A stretch of 64,000 bases of DNA from Dama dama (GCF_033118175.1 NC_083701.1:11737501-11801500); one strand, 5' to 3'. Positions 32,511 to 43,560 are shown, counted from the stretch's first letter. The notes: generated by a model from the letters alone, not told the origin. Translations and numbers: made by a program.

Positions 32511-32725
32511 AATTTGGCCACCTGATATGAAGAACTGACTCATTAGAAAAGACCCTGATGCTGGGAAAGATTGAAGGCAGGAGGAGAAGGGGATGACAGA
32601 AGATGAGATGGTTGGATGGCATCACCGACTCCATGGACATGAGTTTGAGCAAGCTCCAGGAGTTTGCAATGGATAGGGAAGCTGTTGCAAAGAGTTGGAC
32701 ACGACTGAGTGACTGAACTGAACTG
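32511..32725 (+). mobile_element. BovB LINE 3' end with short TSD
   Basis: 'ggccacctgatatgaagaac', 'gagatggttggatggcatca', 'gactgaactgaactg'. Repeat ATTTACCT at 32489-32496 and 32726-32733. An internal deletion removes part of the usual 'gcctggcgtgctgcag' stretch. Confidence 0.9.
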
Positions 32726-32733
32726 ATTTACCT

Positions 32734-33544
32734 GAACTCCAAATCACTGTGCTTTCTTGGTGTCTTGTGAGTCAATTTCTATTTCCTACCTACTTTCCCT
32801 GTATAAATGTCCTTAACTTGTTGCTATTCCTCACACTATTTAAACCTGTATTTCTTTTACTTATGAAGGTCAACTTACACTCTGCTCCTCTGACTCCATA
32901 ATATTAGTAAAAAAAATAAAAAAGAACTAGCTAGTTGTGTGTGTACCTGGGGTTGCCATAGCACACACATGGTGGATGACCAGAAGAACTCTGATACTTT
33001 CTATACAGTTAGTTATCAACTTCACTGTGGCAAAGACTTCTTAAGTAAGGAGTTTTTTATTCTACTATTGCTAGGAAGGTGACAGCTATACTTTTCTTTA
33101 ATCCAAATTTAGGTTTTTAAAGGTAAGCTCTTTGCTTGCTTTCTCAAGAAGATATGTTTTCTCTGTGCTCTATGGGCCTTAAAAGTCACACAGGAACACC
33201 AGTGCAGGGGAAAGGGAGGCAAAGACACCTAAATTTGGATCCCTAATTTGTTAGCTCACTAGCACTGCTACCTGGACTCTGAATCTCCTTGAGCTGAAGA
33301 TTCTTTTTCTGTCAAATGGGACCACAATTCCTCCTGCACAGAAAGTGGGGAGCTTCTCATTAGATGTATGGAGAGTGCTTAGCACAGCACTTACGGTGTA
33401 TTCAGCTTGGTAGTAGTTTACTTCCTCTCTTCATTGCTCTGTTCCTATTTCTTTCTTTCTTTTGACCAAAACAGTCTATGGTCTGTATAAGAAAGGATCG
33501 TGGGGGTCATGGGTCTGAGGAAGCTTTGCGGGGGGCACTTTTAG
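32734..33544. other. unique sequence
   Basis: 33225-33420 is MIR-like in sense ('cactgctacctggactctga', 'gtcaaatgggaccacaattc'). The remainder is unassigned. Confidence 0.4.
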
Positions 33545-33600
33545 CATTAAAAAAAACTAGTTGGAGTATAGTTGTCTTAGAATGTTGTGTTAGTTTCCTG

Positions 33601-34926
33601 TTGTTCAGTTGCTCAGTCGTGTCCCACTCTTTGTGACGCTGTGGACTGCAGCATGCCAGGCTTTCCTGTCATTCACCAACTCTTTGAGGAGCTTGCTCAA
33701 ACTCAGGTCCATTGAATTGGTGATGCCATCCAACTATCTCATCCTCTGTTGTCCCCTTTTCCTCCCGCCTTCAGTATTTCCCAGCATCAGGGACTTTTCC
33801 AACGAGTCAGTTCTTTGCATCAGGTGGCTAAACTATTGGAGCTTCAGCTTCAGCATCAGTCCTTCCAATGAATATTCAGGACTGATTTCCTTTAGGATGG
33901 ACTGGTTGGATCTCCTTGCAGTCCAAGGACCTCTAAAGAGTCTTCTCCAATACCTCAGGTCAAAAGCATTGCTTCTTCGGCACTCAACTTTCTTTATAGT
34001 CCAACTCTCACATCCATACGTGGCTACTGGAAAAACCATAGCTGACTAGATGGACCTTTGTTGGCAAAGTAATGTCTCTGCTTTTTAATATGCTTCCTAG
34101 TTTGGTTATAGCTTTTCTTCCAAGGAACAAGTGTCTTTTAGTTTCATGGCTGCTGTCACCATCTGCAGTAATTTTGTAGCCCAAGAAAATGAAGTCTGTC
34201 ACTGTTTCCATTGTGTCCCCATCTATTTGCCATGAAATGATGGGACCAGAAGCATGACCTTAGTTTTTTGAATGCTGAGTTTTAAGCCAGTTTTTTCACT
34301 CCCCTCTTTCACTTTCATCAAGAGGCTCTTTAGTTCCTCTTCACTTTCTGCCATAAGGTTCCTCTTCACTTTCTGCCATAAGGGTGGTGTCATGTGCATA
34401 TCTGAGGTTATTGGTATTTCTCCTGGCAGTCTTGATTCCAGCTTATGCTTCATCCAGCTCTGCATTTTCCATGATGTATTCTGCATATAAGTTAAATAAG
34501 CAGAGTGATAATATGTAGCCTTGATGTACTCCTTTCCTGACTTGGAACCAGTCTGTTGTTCCATGTCTGATTCTAACAGTTGCTTCTTGACCTGCATTCT
34601 GGTCTTCCCATCTCTTGAAGAATTTTCCCACAGATTGTTGTAATCCACACAGTCAAAGGCTTTAGCATAGTCAATAAAGCAGAAGAAGATGTTCTTCTGG
34701 AATTCTCTTGCTTTTTCTATGATCGAACAGATGTTGGCAATTTGCTCTCTGGTTCATCTGCCTTTTAAAAATCCAGCTTGCACATCTGGAAGTTCTTGAT
34801 TCACGTACTGTTGAAGACTAGCTTGGAGAATTTTGAGATTTCCTTTGCTACATGTGGAATGAATACAGTTGTGTGGTAGTTTGAACATTCTTTGGCATTG
34901 CCTTTCTTTTAGATTGGAATGAAAAC
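33601..34926 (-). mobile_element. BovB LINE (1.3 kb, RT to 3' end) inserted in L1
   Basis: Antisense BovB from 'ttgttcagttgctcagtcgt' to 'ttttagattggaatgaaaac'. It includes decayed RT frames (minus 34443-34631 carries VRKGVHQGYILSLCLFNLY). Flanks share TGTGTTAG at 33586-33593 and 34927-34934. Confidence 0.93.
34333..34382. repeat. 25-bp perfect tandem duplication inside BovB
   Basis: 34333-34357 and 34358-34382 are identical, both starting gttcctcttcactttctgcc. The other BovB copies in this window have one unit. Confidence 0.95.
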
Positions 34927-34967
34927 TGTGTTAGCCTCTGCTGTCCAGCTAAGTGAATCAGGCATGT

Positions 34968-34984
34968 CTGTGTGTGTGTGTGTA
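34968..34984. repeat. (TG)n tract
   Basis: Short run of tg units inside the L1 3' region. Confidence 0.85.
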
Positions 34985-35169
34985 TCCTCTCTTTTTTGGA
35001 TTTCCTTACCATTCAAGTCACCATGGAACACTAGGTAGAGTTCCCTGAGCGATACAGTATATTCTCATCAGTTATCTCTTTTTTTTATAGTAATGTGTAT
35101 ACGTCAATCCCAATCTCCCAATTCATGCCCCCACCAGCATGTTTTTAATGTTGACATTTACCTTATACA

Positions 35170-35385
35170 GGCTTCCCCAGTGGTTCAGATGGTAAAGAAT
35201 CCACCTGCAATGTGGGAGACCTAGGTTTGATCCCTGAGTTGGGAAGATCTCCTGGAGAAGGAAATGGCTACCCACTCCAGTATCCTGGCCTGGAGAATTT
35301 TATGGACAGAGAAGCCTGTTAGGTTACAGTCCATGGGTCTGAAAAGAGTTGGACACAATTGAGCAACTTTCACTTTCACTTTACA
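35170..35385 (+). mobile_element. Bov-tA SINE
   Basis: 'ggcttccccagtggttcaga', 'gggaagatctcctggagaag', 'gagttggacacaattgagca', ending in repeated ttcactt units. Confidence 0.93.
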
Positions 35386-35414
35386 TTATAAAGTAAAATG
35401 ACTCCATAGTTTTT

Positions 35415-35709
35415 AAAAAATAATTGATATTTTGGTTGCACTGGGTCTTGTTGCTGGGCATGGGCTTCTCTAGTTTCAGCGAGTGGGGGCTACTCTTCAC
35501 TGTGGTGCGTGGGCTTCTCATTGCGGTGACTTCTCTTGTTGCGGAGCACAGGCTCTAGGGCACATGGGCTTCAGTTGCTGCAGCTCACGGGCTCTAGAGT
35601 GCCAGCTTGGTAACTGGGGTGTGGCATGTGGACCCTGGGCCAGGGATCGAACCTGTGTTCCATGCATCAGCATGTGGATTCTCAACCATAGGACCATCAG
35701 GGAAGTCCA
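35415..35709 (-). mobile_element. tRNA-derived SINE, long form, with TSD
   Basis: Long-form body ('tgcactgggtcttgttgctg', 'gcgtgggcttctcattgcgg', 'ggccagggatcgaacctgtg', 'ggaccatcagggaagtcc'). Flanks ACTCCATAGTTTTT (35401-35414) and ACTCTGTAGTTTTT (35710-35723). Confidence 0.92.
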
Positions 35710-35723
35710 ACTCTGTAGTTTTT

Positions 35724-36519
35724 TTTTTTTAATGTGAAAATGAATATGCTGCCAATATTTGGTAATCAGGTATGTTGCCATGAAAATGGACATAGCAAAT
35801 GATGAGCTATTATCTTCTCAAGCTAAGTGACATATTCTGAACATGCATAGCTAACGAAGCCCTCTGTTTTAGTTTTACCCTCCTAGTGGGTAATGTTCAT
35901 AGATTACAGAGAAGCAATTATTGTCATCAAGTGTCATGAAAGAAAACAGTACTTATTCAGTAGCCTCTATGAGCTAGAGACTGTGTGCTTTCTGCCTTCA
36001 TGTATGGTTTTTAAATTTCCCTAATAAAATTCGATTATTAAACCTCAGTGTCGAGAGAAGAACGAGAATTTGCTGTTGCCTTTGCAAGTTTTTCTGTTTC
36101 ATCACTAGTATCGTTAGCAGTGGTGGGAAATCTCTCCAAAAAACCAGGCATAACAATTGGTAATGCTTTGCACATAATGGGCCTGTTTGCAGATGTGGTT
36201 ACAGTTTGCTTCTCACATTCATTCTGAGAAACACGAACCTTTGCATTGCCTGTTTATTCTCCTGAACTTCAACTTCCATGTTCATTACACAAAATCTGAA
36301 TTTGTAACAATTTCTAAAAAAACACAAAATACCATACTTTTGCAATTTACATTTCAACGTCATTTTCTACATTCCTACAAGTAAGGTAAATTCAATGAAT
36401 TTAGCTTTTGCTAAAGAGTAGAGCTTTTGCTCTTTTCACTCAAAGATTCTTCTAAATTCATCCACATCTCTCCATTTTCTCTTCCACAGTTCTGATCACT
36501 ATTATTTCTCACTGCATTG
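35724..36519. other. unique sequence
   Basis: Transposon-free, AT-leaning and possibly conserved at 36040-36420. A plus-strand frame at 36187-36384 has no family resemblance. A small repeat of 'agcttttgct' occurs near 36402 and 36422. Confidence 0.4.
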
Positions 36520-36770
36520 CTACAATAGCGGGTGATGTTTTGAGTGTTTACTGGGTGTATTAGACACACTTTTGAGTGCTTGATACATATGATTGCATTT
36601 GATCTTAGTAATAGCTTGGGAAGTAGGAAATATTTGTGAACCTATCCTCAGTTATAGAAACTGAGGCAACAAAAAGTTCCACATTTTGTCCACAACTGGT
36701 AAGTGACAGAGCTAGGAGTCAAATCCAGGCAGTCTGACTCTAGAGCGCTTGCCTTGGCCCGCTGCCCACT
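36520..36770 (-). mobile_element. MIR relic
   Basis: 'gatacatatgattgcatttg', 'ttatagaaactgaggcaaca', 'gtaagtgacagagctaggag', 'caggcagtctgactctagag'. Near full length. Confidence 0.85.
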
Positions 36771-36779
36771 TTAATCATC

Positions 36780-37850
36780 CAACATTTATGCAAGAGTTTC
36801 CTAACTGGTTTTACTGTATCCACTTAACCTTCTAAGAATCTTTACCCTGTAGTTTGTTCAACACTCACTCTGATCATGTCATCATCTTGCTGAAAACTCC
36901 CAATGGCTTTCCTTTGCCTTAAGTATAAAGTCCAAACTCCTTATCACAGCCCATAGGACTCATGGTCTGGCCTTGCTCACCCTCCAGCCTCCTTTTGCCA
37001 TGTGGTCAATCTTATTCTTTTTAGGTGCATCAGCTCTCTGATTATATAGTAGATCACATAGTTCTCTGCCCTCCCACAAGGACCCCTGTGAAAGTAATCT
37101 TCAACCTTGACTTTTAACTTGTGTTCTTACGTTCTGAGTTTTAGATCTTATTGCTAAAGTCGTGGGGCTCTCTCCTAGTCGTGGACATCAGTGTCACCTC
37201 CCTTTCTTTTCTTCCTCCCTCCTTGATTTTTCCTTTCCAGTCTCCTGGTAGGCTTTTTCCTGCTTCCCTTTCTACTTCACGGACCTATCATCAGTTCTTC
37301 TTCCCCTCCACCCCCTTTCACTCATTCTCAACCTATGAACTCTTCCTTGATTAAGCAGACCTATGACTCCAACTAATGCTGCTGTGAATTATTGCCAGGT
37401 ACCATTCTCAGACTCCACACTGGGCTTTAGATTCTTGTATCCAACTGATTTTTAGACATCTCTCCTAGAATTGTGCACAAGGACTTCATATTGAGTGTGT
37501 CCAAAAATACTGTGTCCATTACCTTCTCATGTAAACTATCAATGCTCCAGGATTTCCACAGTAAGTGTTTTTTCCCTCCACTCAGCCATCTATCCCGGAA
37601 ACCTCAAGACCATCCTTACTATTTCCCTTTCATTTGCCAGGTCTTCGAGTCCTTTCAAATCAATCTTTAAAGTGTCCATTGAATGTGCTTTGTCTTCTCC
37701 GCTCCTATTATCTTTGATCTGCTTTAGACACATATCATCTCTCACCTGAAATATTGCAAAAACAATCCAAATGGTTTACCTTCTGGTTCATTCTCTCTAC
37801 TACCCCTCATAGGAGGAATCACATCAAAGGACTCAAATGAGTGTGGTCAG
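36780..37850 (+). mobile_element. L2 LINE relic, fragmented
   Basis: 36790-37125 ('tgctgaaaactcccaatggc', 'ccataggactcatggtctgg') and 37440-37800 ('tttttagacatctctcctag', 'atatcatctctcacctgaaa') match L2. The middle (37126-37440) is uncertain, and the segment order suggests two overlapping copies rather than one. Confidence 0.6.
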
Positions 37851-38259
37851 TATCTCTGAGAGACACGAGGACCCCACTAAACTTGAAGTGGCTTTGATGG
37901 ACTACCAGTGACTTGCTGATATAAATCCCTTGACCCAGATCTGGGTGCTTCAGAGAATCCTACCATTTCTATGTTGAGAATGACAACAATAGTGGGAGAA
38001 AAAGCAGGGAGAGTAGCCGCTGCCCCAACCTTTCTATAACAGAGTGTCCCTATACCTATGGCGCTGTGACTAAAAACTGGGTCCAACTCAGCTTTATGTA
38101 CCCTCATTTAATCTATGCAATTATCTGCAAGTGACTTTCCATGGAGTAGTGGATTAAAAACAGTTCATCCCCCTTCACTAACATTTCCTCTGGAACACAG
38201 TCTCACTGGTGTGTAGTATTGTGGAATTGTAAATCAGGTGTCCTGCCCTCCCTGGCAAG
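37851..38259. other. unique sequence
   Basis: Nothing recognised. Confidence 0.3.
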
Positions 38260-38630
38260 GGGTGGTTACTTGACTCAAGCAAGAACAATGTATTATCTAT
38301 GGATACTTTAAATCTTAAGGAATGACATAAGAATGGAGAAATTTTGAGGACTCATTTGTTTTTTGGTGGCACTTCATTTAGGCAGTTTACTCGTCTTTTC
38401 AACGAGACCCTAAATGCCTTGCTGATTCTTGTCTTGATGCAAGTTTTAAGTCTGGCTTTCCAGTCTCTAGCCTTTTTTCCATTCTGTGAGCTGCCTAAAT
38501 ATCTTAGGATGAATTTATCCTCATTTTTTTTTCTTCCTTCTTCTTTTCCTCTTCCTCCTCTTACTTTGACTTAAATTAGCTAAAGTGAATTTCAGTGACA
38601 AGCAACCAGAGAACCCCAACTAACGCTGAA
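38260..38630. mobile_element. MaLR-type LTR-like relic
   Basis: 'gacttgactcaagcaagaac'-like start and 'caaccagagaaccccaacta' end resemble MLT1/MST LTR termini. Internal match is weak. Confidence 0.35.
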
Positions 38631-38639
38631 ATCATCTCA

Positions 38640-38760
38640 TGGAAACTTTTTGTTTTACAGATAGGCAAACTGAGGACTCTTTGTGATTTGTCTCAGAGCA
38701 GATGGGGAGTTAATGACAGAATCTGGACTAAAAGAGTATTTCATCATTCCTAGTCTAGTA
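38640..38760 (-). mobile_element. MIR fragment
   Basis: 'tttacagataggcaaactga' and 'gacagaatctggactaaaag'. Confidence 0.6.
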
Positions 38761-38764
38761 TTCT

Positions 38765-39005
38765 TTATAGCATAGTGATTCAAGAACAATCCCTCGGTCC
38801 AGAGTTTGAAAATTGTTTCCACTTCATAATTATCTGTGTGATATCGGATCAGTCACTTAATCTCTTTCTGCCTCAGTTTTCTATGCTGTGAAATGGGAAT
38901 AATAATAGCATGGACCTATAGGTTTGTGACATAGACTATATTGCGTAATAACTGCCTCTGTACTGTCTGAATGCGCAGTACCTGGTGCATTGTTAAGAGA
39001 GGAAT
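38765..39005 (+). mobile_element. MIR relic
   Basis: 'tatagcatagtgattcaaga', 'ctttctgcctcagttttcta', 'gtgaaatgggaataataata'. Lies back to back with the preceding minus MIR. Confidence 0.8.
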
Positions 39006-40059
39006 GTAAGTAATTACTACTGTTGTTTCCACTCCACCCACTGGTCACTTAAGAACATTGTTGTTGTTGTATTTAGCTTGTTTTTGCAACACTGGTAAAG
39101 GATACTTTAACTACATTATGTAAGTTTTTCCTCAGTTAAAGAAGTCTAATTCAGATACCCAGAGTTCTCTCTCAGCTAGGAAGGGTGCTTGTGTCTGGCA
39201 GCTGATAGCTTATTCTCCCTTTTTACAGTGAAAAAAATTATTAAAGAGGACTGTTATTTTCTTCTTCTTCTTCTTTTTTTTTCTAACCAGTGAAATGGAC
39301 ATCAAAGCACAGAGTGTTTGACAAGAGGACCAGTTGGTTTCATTCAAGGGCACATTATGAATTGTTCGTTTTTGACAGGGGGAACAATTCATTACATTTT
39401 GTTTATGTAGCACCTCCTGAGGGTCCCTTGCTAAGTGGTTCACAAGAAGTTTGTTCTCTCTGGAACACACTTGTCCTTCAGGGTTCCCAGGACTGAAGAT
39501 CATGTGTGCAAATAAAATAAACTCACCCTGAAGGCCAGTAATTTAGATTAATAAAGAGCTATGTTTATACAACTCCATGACCAAAATTCTACATGGCAAG
39601 TTGAACCCAATTTTCTCAGGCTGCACCACCATTTCTAAACAAGACCTGATGAAGAATGGCTAATTTGCTGGTACACAAAATAAGGAGAAAGTCTTTTTTC
39701 TCATAGTCCTCGGACCCTGGAGATGATTTCTGTGACCCCTAGTTTCTCAGGAGAACATTCAGAGGCTGAAGCATCTTGAATTTGGAAGATTCTGTATCTG
39801 TAAGTATTAACTCAGACCCCTCCATCCATCCTTCCATCCGCCACTTATTTGTATGTTTATTTAAAAATCTCTCAGGTGCCTGTGAGTTCTAGCATCTCAA
39901 CTTTTTAGCTTATGACTATCTCCTCCAATAGGAGAAATAGGCAAGGAAGTAGAGATACCTATATTATAAAACACCCAGCAGCTTTCAGCTGAATCCTCAG
40001 TACAACCAAGACAGGTAGCACTTAGTTTAATTCTGTCTTCCGAAAGAATGGAGACCTGG
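39006..40059. other. unique sequence
   Basis: A (CTT)n/T tract lies at 39258-39281. A small inverted repeat tgaattgttc / gaacaattca is at about 39359-39368 and 39382-39391. Frames overlapping 39210-39503 show no family. Otherwise unassigned. Confidence 0.4.
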
Positions 40060-40245
40060 AGCGGTTATTAGACTTGACCAAAGGAAAGGAAGCTCCCATT
40101 CACTGAGTACATATTATGTACCAGACATGATGGGAGCGATTTTCATATTCGTAATTTTATTGCATTGTCTACAGAACAGTGTGAAATGCATGTGTGTTTC
40201 CGTTTGATGCAGAAGCGGAGGCACAGAAAAGATACAGAACTGCTG
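40060..40245 (-). mobile_element. MIR-like relic
   Basis: 'agtacatattatgtaccaga' and 'gcagaagcggaggcacagaa' suggest reverse-complement MIR, with low identity. Confidence 0.4.
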
Positions 40246-40961
40246 ATGTGAGCAGGAGGCTAGAGGCTGAAGCATCTATGGTCTTCCTATGGCCTCATGC
40301 TGCTTCCCCAGAGACCCCTCTAGGGTCAAGGACCCCCCCTGCCCCCACCAGCCCCAGGCCCTCTGTGACATCTTGGCTCTCTTCCCCTTTTCCTTCCAAA
40401 GTTTCAATAAGAAGGGTCAGAAAGGAAAACCACAGCCTCAACACAAATAGCTGAGGAAGGGCTGGGGTGGGAGAAGGGTCCGTGGGAGTGTGTGGTCACA
40501 TGAAGATAACATTTTCCACCAGGGCTGGGGAGCCCGGGGACATACACTCTCCCCCACCCTGGGCTGCCTTTCCCACGGACATTTCCTGACAAGTGGTTGA
40601 TGAGCCTTTTCTCCTTGTTTTGTACTCTTGACTCACCAGTGATGGAGCGGTCTCTTCTGAGAGGTCTTCTCAAACTCCTCCTGGAAACTGTTGTCTTGTG
40701 ACTCCTGTGCTGGCTCTCCGTATTTCCTTTCCTTTCTCGTGCTTGCCTCTCTTGGCTTTAATCCCCATCTTTAAGTGGCCCCAGGTCTGTACCTCCAGCC
40801 CAGGCCTGTGTCTCAAGGACCACCCCTCCCTGATGGAGGTGCCTGATGATCCCTGCATCTGGAGGTTCCCACCAAAGCACTCTACTCTTAATGAACTGTG
40901 TGGCCCAGGGAACTCTACTTCGTGCCCTGTAGCAACCTGAACGGGAAGCATGTCCACGAGG
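40246..40961. other. unique sequence, moderately GC-rich
   Basis: Several overlapping frames on both strands (40194-40957) reflect composition, and none has a recognisable motif. No CpG island. Confidence 0.4.
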
Positions 40962-41065
40962 GAGAGGGTGTCTGTATGGCCAATTCATTTTGCTGTCCAG
41001 CAGAAAGAAACACAATATTATAGAGCAACTATATTCCCATAAAATTAATTAAAAAATAATAATTC
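40962..41065 (+). mobile_element. L1 3' end
   Basis: 'tgtatggccaattcattttg', 'gtccagcagaaagaaacaca', 'gagcaactatattcccataa' and an A-rich tail. Confidence 0.82.
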
Positions 41066-41305
41066 CCCCATACCCTACTCTTGCATCCTCTATTCCAAAT
41101 AAGAAGATAACAGCAGTTTTCCACATCTAGTGCCTTCTACTCAAAATGGATTAAGATAGTTATGGAATTATCAGTTCACTTATTCCACAACCTTTTTTTT
41201 TTTTTAAAAGAGTACCTGCTTGAGTGTTAGGCAATGTTCTCAGTACTAGCACACAAAACAGAAAACAAAGCCCTTGTCTTCACAAAGCGTCCAGTCTACA
41301 GTGAT
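41066..41305. other. unassigned, part old repeat
   Basis: 'aggcaatgttctcagtacta' and 'cccttgtcttcacaaagcgt' follow a widespread ancient repeat layout. T-run near 41193. Confidence 0.35.
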
Positions 41306-41333
41306 CTGTGTGTGTGTGTGTGTGTGCGCGCGC
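41306..41333. repeat. (TG)n(CG)n microsatellite
   Basis: About ten tg units followed by cgcgcg. The alternating purine-pyrimidine run is Z-DNA-prone and probably polymorphic. Confidence 0.93.
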
Positions 41334-41439
41334 CTGGCCTGCAGGTAGAATTTGTCAGATTTCTCTTTGCATAGCACTTGCTCTTCCGGTACAACTCTGC
41401 TTTCTTCTGCCGGTTGTATGGTGTGGCTTCCACGTCTGT

Positions 41440-41570
41440 CACCTCCTTCAGAGTCTGAGCTCCCAGAGACTGCCTTATTCATCCCTGTGGCCTCCTCATT
41501 CCAGCAGGTTGGTACAGCCCAGGGTGGGTGCTCAATAAATGTTGCTTGGCTGGATGAACATAGAGTCGAA
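41440..41570 (+). mobile_element. L2 3' end
   Basis: 'gactgccttattcatccctg', 'ggtgggtgctcaataaatgt', 'tggctggatgaac'. Confidence 0.65.
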
Positions 41571-41680
41571 CGTGTGAATGAGTAGAAAACCTACCCCTTA
41601 CTAACTGCTTGAGTAGAACAACCTATTCCTTCACTAACTAGTACTACTAGTAGTATTGCTTTAATCTTAGGTGTACTTTA

Positions 41681-41973
41681 CTTTTTTTTTCTTAAAGATT
41701 TTTTTTTTTATTAGAGTATAGTTGATTGACAAATGTTGTGTTAGTTTCTGCTATACAACAAAGCGGATCAGTTATACATATCCACTCTTTTTTTAGATTC
41801 TTCTCCCATATAGGCCATTACAGAGTATTGAGTAAATAGAGTTCCCTGTACTATACAACAGGTCCTGATTCATTATCTGTTTCATACATAGGAGTGTGTA
41901 TCTGTCAATCCCAGTCTCCCACTTTATCCCTCCCATTAGGCCCTGGGAACCCTCAGTTTGTTTTCTGCATCTA
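41681..41973 (-). mobile_element. L1 3' end with 19-bp TSD
   Basis: 'tagagtatagttgattgaca', 'caaagcggatcagttataca', 'atctgtcaatcccagtctcc'. The repeats TAATCTTAGGTGTACTTTA (41662-41680) and TAATCTTAGGTGTCCTTTA (41974-41992) differ at one base. Confidence 0.93.
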
Positions 41974-42059
41974 TAATCTTAGGTGTCCTTTAAAAATGCT
42001 GTGTATTTGAAGCCAGTTCCTTGGAGGAAAGAAAGAACTGGCCACCCATTTTAAGAGTT

Positions 42060-42350
42060 TATCCTTACACTAGGGGCTGTCTGAACACGCTATGTAATCT
42101 AATTTCCTCTTTCCATAGATGCTAAGAGGTGGTATCATCATCCTTTAGAGATAAAGATACTAAAGCTTAGAGAAGTTAAGGTATAACCAAAGGTCATATA
42201 ACTATTGGTTTGGCCAAAAAGTTCATCTGGGTTTTTCTATAAGCTGTTACAGAAAACCCAAATGAACCTTTTGGCCAACCCAGGAGTAGGCAGGAGAGCT
42301 GGGGCTTGAACTATGGCCTGTCTTAATCCAATGTTGGTGTGTTCTCAGGC
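42060..42350 (-). mobile_element. MIR relic split by a mariner hairpin
   Basis: 'agatactaaagcttagagaa' and 'ccaaaggtcatataacta' before the insertion, and 'caggagagctggggcttgaa' after it, are one continuous reverse MIR. Confidence 0.7.
42203..42283. mobile_element. mariner-type hairpin element, miR-2284/2285-like
   Basis: Arms 'ggccaaaaagttcatctggg' and 'acccaaatgaaccttttggc' pair over about 32 nt around a loop near 42240-42250. This is the ruminant mariner MITE class. The arm text resembles mature miR-2284/2285-family sequences as I remember them; expression is not shown. Confidence 0.88.
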
Positions 42351-42429
42351 TACTTTCAGTTCATTGAAAACTGAAATTTGCATTTGGCTAAGAGTTCAAT
42401 CATCATTTCACTTTCTGTCGTTCCATTTT

Positions 42430-42990
42430 GTATCATCCCAGGTGCCCCCAAACCCTCGAGCTGTCATTGTGGAGGAAATGGCAAACCCGTCAGACTTGAG
42501 TTTATTACTTCTATATTTTTACATGTTTAGGAAGCACATTTCCTGAGGAATGAGGCAGACTGTTCAGCGCTTCCTGGCGGAACTGTGTGTTTGTCAGGAT
42601 GGAGTTGACCCGCCAGTATTCCTGGGACGTCAGTTTTCTCCACAAGCCCTGATCTGTCTGCAGCCTCCGTCAATAAAGCCCTTTAAGCAGATCTGTACAT
42701 TTGGGGGCCGGCTGGTGAGGCACGTGCCATGAAGCACCCCCTCCCCAATAATCAAACTCTTGTAAGCCGTGTTGAATGAGATTCTTTCTCCCAGGAGAAG
42801 TATATGTTTGCTTGTTGGCATGGTCCTAATGACTTAAAGAAAAAATGCCGGAAACCAGTACTGCCCTCTTCCCTGAAAGGAACATTGGCCCTTTGTTCAA
42901 GAAGTGCATTTGCAGAGCGGCTTCTGAGTAAGTCCTTGGAATTCCTCATGGTTTATATGTCTTTGTAAGCTCCTGGCATTGAAGCACCGG
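42430..42990. promoter_or_regulatory. candidate conserved noncoding block
   Basis: 560 bp free of recognised repeats, of balanced composition, with blocks that look constrained: 'agcgcttcctggcggaactg', 'cgtcaataaagccctttaag', 'aataatcaaactcttgtaag'. An acceptor-like 'tatcatcccag' at about 42431-42441 opens a short frame with no known family. Regulatory use is an inference. Confidence 0.3.
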
Positions 42991-43269
42991 GGTTTTTCTG
43001 TTCCTTTTTTTCTCCCCAATGAATCCAATATTGTATTGAACACTTTCACTCAATTTTGATAAAACCAACAACTCACAGAGCCAACTTGAGTGGAAAGAGT
43101 AGGAACATGGGTAGAATTTGCTATCGTTGTAGGCTGTTTAGTGTTAAAAGTTTAGAAGTGTGGGTATCGAGGCCAGAGCCCCAGTATTTTCTTCCATTCC
43201 CTTTGTTCAGAAATGTTTGTTTTGGTAACTCTAATGCTTCTCAGATGGACAGTGATTAAAAATACTTTC
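42991..43269. other. unique sequence
   Basis: Nothing recognised. Confidence 0.3.
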
Positions 43270-43560
43270 CAGGGCTCCGACCCTCAGTCTACAGTTTGAT
43301 TGTTCTCAGCAGGTCCATGGGCTGACATTCAGAGAAGCAACATGGTGTAGCCTAGAGAGCTTAGTGTCTATAGTAAATGGAGATGGTTGTAAACCTGGCT
43401 TCCTTGACTTCTCTCTACGAAAGAGGAAAAGTTCTTCATCTCTCTGACCATCACTTTCCTCTGTCTACAAAAAGGGGGAAATTTAGCTATTTATCTTACA
43501 TGGTTGTGATGAAGATGATATAAGATAAGGGGAGTTGCCTAACACATCACACCAGAGATG
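43270..43560 (+). mobile_element. MIR relic
   Basis: 'aagcaacatggtgtagccta', 'gtaaacctggcttccttgac', 'acaaaaagggggaaatttag'. Confidence 0.65.

Larger units (their letters stand above)
33545..35160 (-). mobile_element. L1 3' end split by a BovB
   Basis: The antisense L1 begins at 33545-33600 ('ttggagtatagttgtcttag', 'aatgttgtgttagtttcctg') and resumes at 34927 ('tgtgttagcctctgctgtcc', 'ccatggaacactaggtagag', 'gtcaatcccaatctcccaat'). The insertion lies between. Confidence 0.85.

Noticed and set aside
30594..34926. repeated 'catcagtccttccaatgaa'-type blocks as a local tandem gene family or segmental duplication
   Set aside because: Each is an independent BovB insertion, with its own length, orientation and, in several cases, its own target-site repeat.
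39358..39391. short inverted repeat tgaattgttc / gaacaattca as a terminator or operator
   Set aside because: A 10-bp stem with a 13-14-nt loop is expected by chance in 64 kb, and bacterial-type terminators do not apply here.
41306..41333. (TG)n(CG)n run as a functional Z-DNA element
   Set aside because: Such microsatellites are common. Nothing nearby indicates a promoter, so it is listed only as a repeat.
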